This document shows, one piece after another, positions 47,531 to 57,050 of a stretch of 64,000 bases of DNA (within the stretch, counting starts at the first letter, position 1; every line of letters begins with the position of its first letter). Source of the DNA: Mojavia pulchra JT2-VF2. GTDB lineage: Bacteria > Cyanobacteriota > Cyanobacteriia > Cyanobacteriales > Nostocaceae. Location of the stretch: assembly GCA_019359325.1 (NCBI GenBank), contig JAHHHN010000020.1, forward strand, positions 1-64,000, read 5' to 3'. A program made the position numbers and the translations under genes. The notes under the pieces are model-generated. The model was not told the DNA's origin. It did not search any database and saw only the letters and a list, made by a program, of their open reading frames with translations.

Positions 47531-47711
47531 AATGAGTGTGGAAAGCGATATATCAATAGTAATTAACTGCGAAAACGATATTCCGTTCGCGTCGGATGCT
47601 ATATATTATCTGTTGATTTAAGAGTGTTAAATGCTCTTTAAGCCAAATACCACAGCGCTTTACCTAATCGCTATATTTCATTTTGCTATCCAGCAACACC
47701 TAACGGGAGAG

Positions 47712-49526
47712 TTAAATTACAATATTTACGGTAAAGTTTCGCAAATTCTCCTGTCGCCATTTGGCATCATGTTTACGATGTGTCCGCAACTCTAAAACCC
47801 TAATTCCCTTGTCTGGAAGTGGGTTTAATCTTTGTTGCAACTGCTGCCAAGAAGTAATTAATTCATGCTCTACACTATAAGTGGCGCACAGTTGGGCGAA
47901 ATCAATATTTTGGGGAGTGCCAAAAAACTCTTCAAATGGTGGGTCAAATTTGGCAATGGGTAACATTTCAAAAATACCACCGCCATTGTTGTTGATTAAC
48001 AAAATTGTCAGATGTCCAACAAACTTATTTCTGATTAAAAAACCATTTGTGTCATGCAACAGAGCTAAATCTCCTGTTAACATCACGCTACTTTGATGGC
48101 GGTGGGCAATTCCTAAAGCTGTGGATAATGTACCGTCAATGCCATTTGCACCCCGGTTAAAATGCGATCGCACTCCTAAATTATTCGGTTTCCAAAAAAA
48201 TTCCACATCCCGCACAGGCATACTGTTAGCGATAAATAGTGGTGTTCCCGGCGGTAAAGTTTGGGAAAGCAACCAGGCGGCTTTACCTTCAAATAACTCT
48301 TCCATTGTCGCCAGAGTTTGGTCAACAGCTTTCCTGACTTTAGCTTCAGCAGTACACCACAGTTGGAGATAATCAGAAGCTGATGAATTGGTAATAAGTT
48401 CTGTCCCCTGCACCGTTGCAAGCTGTTCCACCGAAACACGCAAATGAATCGTCCTCCCATGCAGTGGGTCGAAGTTTTGATCACTAGGGTCAATTACCCA
48501 ACGTCGTGGTTGTGTGTTATTTATCCAAGTACGCAGTTCTTTACTTGTAGGCATTTCTCCTACTTGAATCACCATTTCGGGTGCTAGCTGTTTTGCTAGT
48601 TGCGGATTTCGCAAAATCTGGTCGTAGGTAGAAATTAAATGAGGGTTGAGGTCGCCATAATTTCTAACTGGGGAGAGTCCCTCTGCTAACACTGGCCATT
48701 TGAGGGTCTGGGAAAGTTGCGCGATCGCCTGACAATAATTTTGCGGTTGCTGTGGTTGGGCAACACCTGCGATGATAATTCCGCGATCGCATTGCTGCCA
48801 TTCTAGGGGAATGGGGATTGGTGAGACAGCGCGGTCTTGGGGGTTTCCCCCATGAGCGACTGCGAACCCGAAGGGGGAATAGAGATTGGGGAATAGTATG
48901 GAGTTTGTGACTCCTGCAAAAAAGTCTTCTGGGTGAAACTGTGAGTCCAAATAGCTGAAATCAGTTCCATCAGAAATCGGTGCTAAGGGGTCACGGAAGG
49001 GAATATTTAGATGTACTGGCCCTGCTGTAGGAGTTTGCGATTTCTCCCAAGCGTGAATTATTGTTTGCCGCAGATAAGTTAGCATTCCCATATCTGGGGA
49101 GGGTAAAGCTAACTCTGTTTGCCAGTTTGGGTAAGTACCATATAATTTCAACTGATCTATAGTTTGCCCAGAGTGGCAATCTCGCAATTCTGGCGGTCTA
49201 TCAGCAGTTAACACCAACAGGGGTACGCGACTTTCTCTAGCTTCGATGACCGCTGGGTAAAAGTTCGCCCCTGCTGTACCAGAGGTACAAACAAGTACTA
49301 CAGGACGACCGCTAGCCTTTGCTTGTCCCAAAGCAAAAAAAGCGGCAGAGCGTTCATCAAGAATAGAAATCGCTTCAATATCTGGTTGTTGTTGGACAAA
49401 GGCGATTGCTAGGGGTGTAGAGCGTGAACCGGGACAAATCACAGCACAAGTCAGTCCCAGGCGCTTTAGTGTCTCGGTTAAAATATAACCCCAAAGTTGA
49501 TTAACATTGCTACAGGCGATCGGCAT
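47712..49526 (-). CDS. menD: MenD, SEPHCHC synthase
   Basis: MenD is a thiamine-diphosphate enzyme joining isochorismate and 2-oxoglutarate to give SEPHCHC in phylloquinone (photosystem I) synthesis. The 604 residues contain VICPGSRSTPLAIAF near residue 30, GTAGANFYPAVIEA, the catalytic region GANGIDGTLSTALG and the ThDP motif TGDLALLHDTNGFL (about 470-500). Odd point: about residues 214-238 (SPFGFAVAHGGNPQDRAV) are encoded by a palindromic repeat at about 48823-48870 that replaces a shorter normal linker in frame. ATG start. Confidence 0.95.
   Translation of the reverse strand: MPIACSNVNQLWGYILTETLKRLGLTCAVICPGSRSTPLAIAFVQQQPDIEAISILDERSAAFFALGQAKASGRPVVLVCTSGTAGANFYPAVIEARESRVPLLVLTADRPPELRDCHSGQTIDQLKLYGTYPNWQTELALPSPDMGMLTYLRQTIIHAWEKSQTPTAGPVHLNIPFRDPLAPISDGTDFSYLDSQFHPEDFFAGVTNSILFPNLYSPFGFAVAHGGNPQDRAVSPIPIPLEWQQCDRGIIIAGVAQPQQPQNYCQAIAQLSQTLKWPVLAEGLSPVRNYGDLNPHLISTYDQILRNPQLAKQLAPEMVIQVGEMPTSKELRTWINNTQPRRWVIDPSDQNFDPLHGRTIHLRVSVEQLATVQGTELITNSSASDYLQLWCTAEAKVRKAVDQTLATMEELFEGKAAWLLSQTLPPGTPLFIANSMPVRDVEFFWKPNNLGVRSHFNRGANGIDGTLSTALGIAHRHQSSVMLTGDLALLHDTNGFLIRNKFVGHLTILLINNNGGGIFEMLPIAKFDPPFEEFFGTPQNIDFAQLCATYSVEHELITSWQQLQQRLNPLPDKGIRVLELRTHRKHDAKWRQENLRNFTVNIVI
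48823..48870. repeat. Palindromic repeat inside menD
   Basis: GCGGTCTTGGGGGTTTCCCCCATGAG with GGGGG-TTT-CCCCC core lies within menD. Similar G/C-core palindromes lie at 42402-42442 and 45378-45418, but the flanks differ, so it is a related or separate repeat family. Confidence 0.6.
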
Positions 49527-49745
49527 TCCAGCAAACAGAGCTATAAGTTAGCAGCGCTGGTTTCCAACGCCGAATAGCATTTTTACATATTTTTAGAGTT
49601 CTGAGTCATAAGTGCTGAGTAACAGGCAATAAGCAATAGGCAATAAGCTTCTCCTTGTCCTCAATTCCCAATGCCCAATGCTCCATGCCCAATAACTCAG
49701 CACTAACGTTAAAATCCAAAATGCAAAATTCGCTGGCCCAGTGTT
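49527..49745. repeat. Heptamer repeats before folB
   Basis: Units such as GGCAATAAGCAATAGGCAATAAG and CCCAATGCCCAATGCTCCATGCCCAATAAC occur at about 49625-49695. The repeat block separates the divergent genes menD and folB; no gene is seen. Confidence 0.6.
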
Positions 49746-50114
49746 ATGGACTGCATTCATTTAACGGGAATTCGCTGCTATGGTTACACGGGGTATCTAC
49801 CTGAAGAACAGGTGCTAGGGCAATGGTTTGAGGTGGATGTAATGTTATGGCTGGATCTTTCTACTGCTGCAAGAACTGATGCGATCGCAGACACTATAGA
49901 TTATCGCAGTGTCATTAGCTTGGTAAAAAATCTGGTAAAGACATCGAAGTTTGCTTTGGTGGAACGATTAGCTGGCGCGATCGCAGACTCTATTCTCCAA
50001 CAGTGCGATCGTGCTACAAAAATCCAAGTCATTCTCAGCAAACCCGCCGCACCCATTCCAGATTTTGGCGGCAAAATTAGCATTGAATTGTCAAGAACTA
50101 AGCCCAACATCTAA
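49746..50114 (+). CDS. folB: Dihydroneopterin aldolase
   Basis: FolB makes 6-hydroxymethyl-dihydropterin in folate synthesis. The 122 residues match the octameric tunnel-fold family: MDCIHLTGIRCYGYTGYLPEEQ with the catalytic Tyr/Glu region, DTIDYRSVISLV (about 58-69), KFALVERLAGAIADSIL with the catalytic Glu-Arg, and IQVILSKPAAPIP near residue 97. ATG start. It stands alone with no other folate genes nearby. Confidence 0.93.
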   Translation: MDCIHLTGIRCYGYTGYLPEEQVLGQWFEVDVMLWLDLSTAARTDAIADTIDYRSVISLVKNLVKTSKFALVERLAGAIADSILQQCDRATKIQVILSKPAAPIPDFGGKISIELSRTKPNI

Positions 50115-51173
50115 AGCACTAACCTGATTTTTCAACCAAAAAATATATATAAGCAATAGGAGCTAGGGGGAGTAAGTATTTAAGAATCATTCTCCCTATC
50201 TTTTTATCTCTCCTATAGCAAAGTTATCTCACTATCCCTTCCAAAGTTTGTAAAAAAAAGTAATTATTTGTTATAACAAAATTTCAAAATTTAATATTTA
50301 TTAGAAACATTTAATTAATTTTATTCCCAATATAAATTCCTAATTAAGTATATGTTTATACTTTTTTATGTAAATTTCCGGGCTAATATAAATACAATTT
50401 ATATTAGTAATATAAAACTACTTATAGGGTTGACCAGTCGTCTGAGGTACAAATCTATCTGTGTTTATCTGTGGTTAATTACTTTTACCTGTAGCTAACT
50501 CAAGTGAGAACCGCTATATAAAATAAATGTATTAACAATACGCTAAGTATATCTGTCTAAATGAATATAAGATAGTTTGTCATTACAAGCGTAAATAAGT
50601 AGAGTAAAGAATCGCCAACCTTTACAATTGCTTTACTTCGCTGGCGCATTTAATATTTAATTGCACCCGCTTACTTAAAATTAAAATTCAATTCGCGGAA
50701 CGCTTGTAAAAACTTGAATTTTTCTGGTATGGTCTCTAAAATACTATCGTTGTTGTAACTTTATTAATAAGTAATAGCAATTCAAAATTACGAAAGCCTG
50801 ATTTTATCTGGGTTTCCAGGCTTGTATTTGTCAGATTCTTTTTTCAAGTTGGTATAAATGATTTTTTAGTTTATACAAGACTTACCGATACTTATGTTTT
50901 TCATAATAAAGTTAAGTTGCTTTTTAGAAAAAATCTTTAGTTGCTTGCAATTGTATGGCAATGTACATCTAAAGACCAAACATTGTCTAAATAACCGTAT
51001 ATTAACTGTATCAGTGTATAAAAAACATGGTGATTAATAACTTAGTTAGTATTTTAGTCAAGCAATTACACTAGTATATTAAATTAAAGATTGATTATTA
51101 TAGGATTATTGATTTTCAGAATGAGTTGAGACTGAAAACAAAATCTGAACCTTAGCAAACAGGTTAGTCTAAT
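50115..51173. other. 1-kb spacer upstream of the GGDEF gene
   Basis: No gene is recognised. 50457-50476 carries the reverse complement of the CACAGAT-type 20-mer seen at 12422-12441. A hairpin AAGCCTG / CAGGCTT lies at 50794-50823 with a T-rich region after it. No gene ends upstream of that hairpin, so it could belong to an unidentified transcript. Confidence 0.4.
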
Positions 51174-52454
51174 ATGTTCGCCCCAAAAATCCTAGTTGTT
51201 GAGGATGAAAAAGTCCTAGCTTTAGATATAAAAAATAGTTTACAAAAGTTAGGATATTCTGTTGCCGAAATTACTGCATCTGGTGAAGATGCAATAAAAA
51301 AACTAGCAGAAACGAATCCCCATTTAGTATTAATTGATATTTGCTTGGCAGGGGAAATTAATGGTGAACAGGTCGTAGATATTATTCAGAACCATTTCCA
51401 CATACCTGTTTTATACTTAACGGAGTATTCAGAAGATATAAAAATACATAAAAAGCAACTAAGTGAGCCTTTTAGTTATATTGCTAAACCATGTGCCGAA
51501 AAAGACTTACATTTTGCCGTAGAAATGGCTCTTTACAAGCACCGAATGAGCCAGAAATGGCAAGAAGAAAAACAAAGGCTAACAGCAATTATTAACAGTA
51601 TGGGCTGTGCAGTAGTTGTGACACATGCCAATGGCCGTATCCAGATGATGAATCCATTAGCAGAAGCACTGACAGGTTGGCAACAAGATGAAGCTTATGG
51701 TAAAGATTTAGCAGAAGTTGTAAGCTTAATTGGCAAAGATATGGATGAAGCAATTGAAAATTTAGCTACACAAGCAATGCAAGCAGGTGAGGTTGTGAAT
51801 TTACCCGATAACTGTACCCTGCTGGCCAAAGATGGTAAAAGAATTCCCATTGGAGATAGTGTTGCACCGATTCGAGATGTTGATGGTAATATCAGTGGTG
51901 CCGTTTTAGTTCTGCAAGATATTACTGAACGTAAACAGACAGAAGCAGAGTTGCTGCGTAATGCCTGTCATGATTCACTAACAGCATTGCCCAATCGAGT
52001 TTTGTTTTTAGATCGCTTAAAACAAACAATTGAACGTAGCAGACGTAGAAACGATTATAATTTTGCAGTTTTATTTTTAGATTTAGATGGCTTTAAAGCA
52101 ATTAACGATCGCTTTGGGCATGGAATCGGGGATGATTTTTTAGTAGCGATCGCTAGACGCTTAGAGTCATGTTTACGCAGTGGTGATACTGTAGCTAGAT
52201 TTGGCGGCGATGAGTTTGCTGTACTGTTAGAAGACATCAAAGACGTTACGGATGCTACAAATGTCGCCAAACGTATTCAAGAGACACTAGGATTACCACT
52301 TAACGTCAATGGAAATCAGATATTTCCTTCAGCCAGCATTGGAATCGCTTTGAGTGGCCGTGGTTATGAAGAGCCACAAAACTTGTTGCGGGATGCTGAT
52401 ATTGCCATGTACCGCGCTAAACGTCAAGGAAAAGCTCGTTACGGTGTCTTTTAA
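51174..52454 (+). CDS. Receiver-PAS-GGDEF diguanylate cyclase response regulator
   Basis: A 426-residue response regulator that probably makes cyclic di-GMP. The N-terminal receiver domain (about 3-125) has acidic VVEDEK, phosphoacceptor Asp at about 55 in LVLIDICLAG, Thr in LYLTEY and Lys in YIAKPC. A PAS domain follows (about 140-260, GCAVVVTHANGRIQMMNPLAEAL and VLVLQDITERKQ). The C-terminal domain has an intact active site RFGGDEFAVLLED (about 342-354) and, five residues before GGDEF, RSGD, a complete RxxD inhibitory site. No kinase gene adjoins it, so it is an orphan regulator. Confidence 0.95.
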   Translation: MFAPKILVVEDEKVLALDIKNSLQKLGYSVAEITASGEDAIKKLAETNPHLVLIDICLAGEINGEQVVDIIQNHFHIPVLYLTEYSEDIKIHKKQLSEPFSYIAKPCAEKDLHFAVEMALYKHRMSQKWQEEKQRLTAIINSMGCAVVVTHANGRIQMMNPLAEALTGWQQDEAYGKDLAEVVSLIGKDMDEAIENLATQAMQAGEVVNLPDNCTLLAKDGKRIPIGDSVAPIRDVDGNISGAVLVLQDITERKQTEAELLRNACHDSLTALPNRVLFLDRLKQTIERSRRRNDYNFAVLFLDLDGFKAINDRFGHGIGDDFLVAIARRLESCLRSGDTVARFGGDEFAVLLEDIKDVTDATNVAKRIQETLGLPLNVNGNQIFPSASIGIALSGRGYEEPQNLLRDADIAMYRAKRQGKARYGVF

Positions 52455-52494
52455 TTAAGCTACTTAGTAGCAGGCATATCGGTTTAACTAATAG

Positions 52495-53676
52495 CTATTG
52501 ATTAATCCGTAAAAATTTCTGCAAATCCGCTTGCACTGCCGGCTGTTGAATATAAGTCTCTGCTGCTTCTATCAAATTACTAATATTCTCTTGGCTGACA
52601 TTATCAAGATCATCACTCAAAGGTTTGCCAGTCAAGCTTCTATCGAGTCTAAATTGCAACCGTAAAACACGATTATGAATTATCTCCTTAGTGATATACT
52701 CATAAATGCTTGATGAGCCATCAAGTAATATACCAATGAACGGCTGTGCCCATTCTATTAGTCCCCATCCTTGAGCTTTTTTAAATGGTATGATCCGCGT
52801 CTGTTGGCCAGTTCCAATTGATAATACAGTAATCTCATCAACTGGATAGCCTAATCTTAGAGCTTCGGCAACAGCACAGCTAGAGGGGTTGTTAGCAGCA
52901 ACACCGCCATCAATTGCAGAGTATATAGATTTAATGAAGTATGTAGAACCTTGTTCAGGTATTGTTTCCCAAGGTGTATCTAATAGAGCTATTCGATTGA
53001 ACCCTACATACTTTTTGATGGTGCGGGTTTGACCCGTGCCTATACCCCTAGTGATCATAATTTTTAGATCTTGATATATATTATCAAGTGAGGATGCATC
53101 CTCATCTAAAGTGATACTATTTGTAGTTGCTGTTTGAGTTATGCCATCGATTATTTTATCGAGTTTATGTGCTGGAAAATAAGTTGGGGCCGAAGCAGAA
53201 CAAACACACACCTCCCATAAAGGAACATTGCCATAGTTTTTATCTTGCCGCCAGCTTTTAAATATAATTGGTTCGCGGCTAATGGTATCATACGAGGGAA
53301 CTAATAATCTTGGCCCAGTAATATCAAATAGTCCGGTATCACCAAAAGCTTCTTTGAGTACTTGGATTAAACCAGTATCAGAAAACTTGGGAGCAGACAA
53401 ACCATACCTCAGAAGTAAAGGTAAGCGTTTTAGCGAAAAACGACTTCTATAAGGAAATATAATTGAGCTTTTTTGCTTATATAAATCCAAAATTTCTTGA
53501 CTACTACGTCCTATGGCAATAGCACTGGCTAATATTGACCCAGTAGAAGTTCCTGCAATTAAGTCAAAGTACTCGTTCAAAGGTTGATCAATTTGCTGCT
53601 CAATAGCCGCTAGAATGCTTGCCGCGACAACCCCCCGGATACCCCCACCATCCAAGCTTAAAATCCGAAAAACCAT
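52495..53676 (-). CDS. Patatin-like phospholipase A
   Basis: A 393-residue patatin-family lipase. Nucleotide-like loop DGGGIRG (about 9-15), nucleophile elbow GTSTGS with Ser at about 44, and the dyad Asp in DGGVAANNPSS near residue 265 are all present. No signal peptide or membrane anchor, so it may act in the cytoplasm on membrane lipids. It lies next to a second patatin gene on the same strand with about 40% visually similar motifs. Bacterial patatins are toxins, lipid-homeostasis enzymes or defence effectors; no cyclic-nucleotide synthase is nearby, so a CBASS role is unsupported. Confidence 0.9.
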   Translation of the reverse strand: MVFRILSLDGGGIRGVVAASILAAIEQQIDQPLNEYFDLIAGTSTGSILASAIAIGRSSQEILDLYKQKSSIIFPYRSRFSLKRLPLLLRYGLSAPKFSDTGLIQVLKEAFGDTGLFDITGPRLLVPSYDTISREPIIFKSWRQDKNYGNVPLWEVCVCSASAPTYFPAHKLDKIIDGITQTATTNSITLDEDASSLDNIYQDLKIMITRGIGTGQTRTIKKYVGFNRIALLDTPWETIPEQGSTYFIKSIYSAIDGGVAANNPSSCAVAEALRLGYPVDEITVLSIGTGQQTRIIPFKKAQGWGLIEWAQPFIGILLDGSSSIYEYITKEIIHNRVLRLQFRLDRSLTGKPLSDDLDNVSQENISNLIEAAETYIQQPAVQADLQKFLRINQ

Positions 53677-53943
53677 ATTCCTCCGAATTTTCTGCGTTTA
53701 TTTGTTAGGCAGTATACATTAAGATTAGTCTGCGATGAATATGATTCAAAGATAAAAATATTCAGAAAATTTATTTGAATTCAATTCAATATAATTCCAA
53801 ATGAAAAAATTAATTTATATTTATCTGCATTAAGCATGGAATAAAAGCTAATTGTTATTTTCCTAACTCTTATGTTACATTAAAAGATACAATTAATATC
53901 TTTTATAAAATATCACTGAGCTTATGACTGCTTTTTTCTACTC

Positions 53944-54999
53944 TTATTTATCCTGTTGTGTAAGCTGCTCGCACAATTGATTTAATTCCGAATTACTCTG
54001 TTGAATAATGTTTTGTGCTAGTTTTTCTAGTCTCTCAATATTTTTAGGGTTGGTGTCATCCATATCATCGTTAGCTTCATTCAGTTGTCCCTGAAAGCGA
54101 TAATATTGTTTGGGAATACTCTCAGCTTTTGGCAACAATTGTTCTAGCTGACAAGCTACTGATTCACTATTAGCGTCAAAAGTAATATTTACTAATGGCT
54201 CAACCCATTGAATGAGTCCCCAATTTTCTGCTTTCTCGTAATGGTATTTACGAGTGAGAGAACCTGTACCCAAGGAAACTACCAATATATCGTCTAAGGT
54301 TAGCGGTTGTTTATTAGGTATTTGTGGATCTGGTTTTTTAGAAGAGATGATAGCTTCCATAATAGCCAGGGAGGTGGGGTTGTTAGCAAAGACACTACCA
54401 TCAATTAACGCATAATAACCCGCATTAGTTGGATCGATTGTTTCAATTTTATAAGGCTGAAAATAAGTCGGAGCCGCAGATGTTGCCATTGCTGCTTGTT
54501 TTAGGGTGTAGCCTTCGCATAGCTTACGGAAGTTATCGCCTAATTTTTGATTTTTCACATTATTAGTAAAAAATATAGGCGTGCGTAGCTCAATATCATA
54601 GCTGGTGATGAAAAGTTCAGTTAGCGCATCCTGTAACAGAGTGTCTCCCAAAAATTCTGTTAAAACTTCGTTTCTACCCTTTGAAGAATATTTTGCCCTT
54701 ACAATGTCGTCAATTTTTAGTAAGCGCATTGCAGATGGCTCAAAAAAGATGCGTTCTCCATTTTTTCGATATAAATCGATGATATCTTTAGCTTGAAACT
54801 GAGGTTGATTAATATTTTGGGAATCTGGTTTAGTGAGTGCGGCTGCTAAAATACCTCCTGTGGAAGTACCAGCAATTAAGTCAAATAGTTGGCAAGTTGG
54901 CTTTTTTGTACGCTTTTCAATTTCGTCGAGAATTATTGCCGGAATAATTCCTCTAATACCGCCGCCATCGATTGATAAAACTTTATATTTGTAAGGCAT
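53944..54999 (-). CDS. Patatin-like phospholipase B
   Basis: A 351-residue patatin with the same motif order: IDGGGIRGIIPAIIL (about 10-24), GTSTGG with Ser at about 46, and Asp in DGSVFANNPTS near residue 220 (DGS, where the other copy has DGG). It is upstream of the first patatin gene in transcription order, with a 267-bp gap and no obvious co-regulation signal. The two share the residues WGLIQW/WGLIEW and the GTG-x-Q/L-T-R segment near residue 260-285, so they are paralogues. Substrate unknown. Confidence 0.9.
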   Translation of the reverse strand: MPYKYKVLSIDGGGIRGIIPAIILDEIEKRTKKPTCQLFDLIAGTSTGGILAAALTKPDSQNINQPQFQAKDIIDLYRKNGERIFFEPSAMRLLKIDDIVRAKYSSKGRNEVLTEFLGDTLLQDALTELFITSYDIELRTPIFFTNNVKNQKLGDNFRKLCEGYTLKQAAMATSAAPTYFQPYKIETIDPTNAGYYALIDGSVFANNPTSLAIMEAIISSKKPDPQIPNKQPLTLDDILVVSLGTGSLTRKYHYEKAENWGLIQWVEPLVNITFDANSESVACQLEQLLPKAESIPKQYYRFQGQLNEANDDMDDTNPKNIERLEKLAQNIIQQSNSELNQLCEQLTQQDK

Positions 55000-55219
55000 A
55001 TACTTCTTGGCAGAATTCTCTGGAATACTATTATGTTCTACTATCTAAACTATTAACTAATACAAGTTCTTGTAGGATGCTTTGATAGGATATTATAGTT
55101 TAATTTAATATTGCTCACACAGTGTTTCTACTTAAATATAGCTTCACAAAACACAAAGACTTGGAGTTTAGCCGACTCCAAGTCCCAAACTTAACTTTCT
55201 TTTATTAAGTACTTTTAAT

Positions 55220-56536
55220 TTACAGTGTCAAAGATTGAGGATTAGTCTCAATCAGTTTTGCCAAATCTTGCAAGAATGCAGCAGCATTAGCACCGTAAAT
55301 AATGCGATGATCTGAGGTAATAGTCACTTGCATTTGTTGACGTACACCAAACAATCCGTCAGTTGTTGCTACGACTTGTGGGCGGGATGCACCGATCGCC
55401 AGAATTGAACCTTGTCCAGGTGGTAAAATCGCGTCAAATGTATCTACGCCAAACATCCCCAAATTTGACAGGGTAAAAGTGCCACTGTTGTATTCTTCAG
55501 GTTGCAGTTGTTTTGTCCTCGCGCGGTCTACTAAAGACTTCCAAGTGCGTGATAGAGAATAAATATCTACCATGTCTGCATTCTGCAATACAGGTGTAAT
55601 CAAGCCGCCATCATCCATCGCCACAGCTACGGCAATGTTAATGCCAGAAGGATATACGATTCCTTGGTCTGAGTAGCTGGCATTTATTAATGGGTGTTTT
55701 TGCAATGTCACCGCCACGGCTTTTGCCAGTAGCGCTGTCATTGTCACTCCTTTGGACTTAATCTGCTTATAAAGCTTATCTAACCCATCAGTGGTAATTG
55801 TGTAACTTACACGGAAAACTGGTACAACTAGGCTAGCTACCATATTCCGTACAACTGCATTTTGGAAAGTAGTTAAAGCTACTACCTGTCCAGGAGCAGC
55901 ACTGCTAGCCACAGGGATGGGTGCGGGTGCGGGTGCAGGTGTGCGAGATGGTGACGGTGCAGATGGGGTGAATGTGGGCGCAGATGGTGGCGGTGCAGTT
56001 GGTGTGGTAGCGGGTTGCTTACCTTGATTGGCAGCCGCTTCTACATCTTCGGCGACAATGCGACCATAGGGGCCACTGCCTTTGAGGGTATTTAAATCAA
56101 CTTTTAGCTCTTTGGCTAACTTGCGGGCGCGGGGTGAAACGACGAGGCGTCCTTCTCGATGGTTATTTCCATTTTGAGACGCTAAGGCTGGTGTTTCGGC
56201 TGAGACGGTGGCAGCAATTGGTTCGGGAGAGGTGGTAGCAGGGGTAGCAGCGCTACCTGAATTAGCAGCAGACTTGGCGGTTTCGATTTCGGCTTCTGTT
56301 TCTGCGATGAAGGCGATCGCGGCTCCCACATTCGCACTGTCACCAGCTTGCACTAAGATGTGGGCAAGATATCCTTCATAAAAGGATTCCACATCCATAT
56401 CTGCCTTGTCTGACTCGACAACCACCACTGTTTCGCCTTTTTCTACTTTATCGCCTGGCGATTTCACCCAAGAAACAATTTTGCCTTCGGTCATGGTGGA
56501 ACTCAGCGCCGGCATAAATACTTCGTAAATGCTCAT
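55220..56536 (-). CDS. pdhC: Dihydrolipoamide acetyltransferase, PDH E2
   Basis: The E2 core of pyruvate dehydrogenase transfers the acetyl group from lipoate to CoA. Domains in order: one lipoyl domain (1-80) with ESDKADMDVES, whose Lys is lipoylated; a linker; an E3/E1-binding domain VSPRARKLAKELKVDLNTLKGSGPYGRI (about 132-160); a Pro/Ala-rich linker (about 175-215); and the catalytic domain (about 220-438) with SDHRIIYGA carrying the active-site His. 438 residues, ATG start. Other PDH subunits are not in the window, as usual in cyanobacteria. Confidence 0.94.
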   Translation of the reverse strand: MSIYEVFMPALSSTMTEGKIVSWVKSPGDKVEKGETVVVVESDKADMDVESFYEGYLAHILVQAGDSANVGAAIAFIAETEAEIETAKSAANSGSAATPATTSPEPIAATVSAETPALASQNGNNHREGRLVVSPRARKLAKELKVDLNTLKGSGPYGRIVAEDVEAAANQGKQPATTPTAPPPSAPTFTPSAPSPSRTPAPAPAPIPVASSAAPGQVVALTTFQNAVVRNMVASLVVPVFRVSYTITTDGLDKLYKQIKSKGVTMTALLAKAVAVTLQKHPLINASYSDQGIVYPSGINIAVAVAMDDGGLITPVLQNADMVDIYSLSRTWKSLVDRARTKQLQPEEYNSGTFTLSNLGMFGVDTFDAILPPGQGSILAIGASRPQVVATTDGLFGVRQQMQVTITSDHRIIYGANAAAFLQDLAKLIETNPQSLTL

Positions 56537-57050
56537 AGGGTGGTTTCAGAATCAATGAATTTATGGACTTTAACAGCTTTCACCAGATCGAATTGTATCT
56601 TGGCAGGAGAATTTTAGAGCCGATATTTTTGATTGGGACTGGGCATTGGATAAAGAAGACAAGGAGCATGGGGGATGGGGGGACAAGGAGCAAGAGTTAA
56701 TCATGGTTCTTTCCCCTTGTCCCCTTGTCCCCTTGTCTCTCCTGCTTTTTTCCAGCCCCCAGGCCCTTTTACTAATTGATGGCGCGATCGCCCCAGGAAC
56801 CTAATCACGAGGTAAATGTCTACATATATAGCAATCTTTAATGGTTCGTCAATATTAAATAGCGGGCGTTGAGTACTGTTAGTCAACAGCCACAACCAAT
56901 TTTGACCAGTCAAGGAGATTGTTATATAAATTTATCTTGCTTATTACCGCTCACAAAGATACGGACGGTACTCACAATCAAAGGATAAAAGCTTAGTGGT
57001 TTAAATCCAATTTAAAATTCACAATTAATAATTCACTTGTTAGCAATTTT
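56537..57050. repeat. Dispersed repeat block, copy 2, and spacer
   Basis: From 56635 to 56760 this matches the block at 40376-40515: ACTGGGCATTGG, GACAAGGAGCATGGGGGAT, and CCCTTGTCCCCTTGTCC arms. The rest, to 57050, holds a HIP1 site near 56783 and no gene. Confidence 0.6.

Noticed and set aside
52495-54999. CBASS or other defence system around the patatin genes
   Set aside because: No CD-NTase, cyclase, TIR or NLR-like gene lies within reach; neighbours are a GGDEF regulator and PDH E2.
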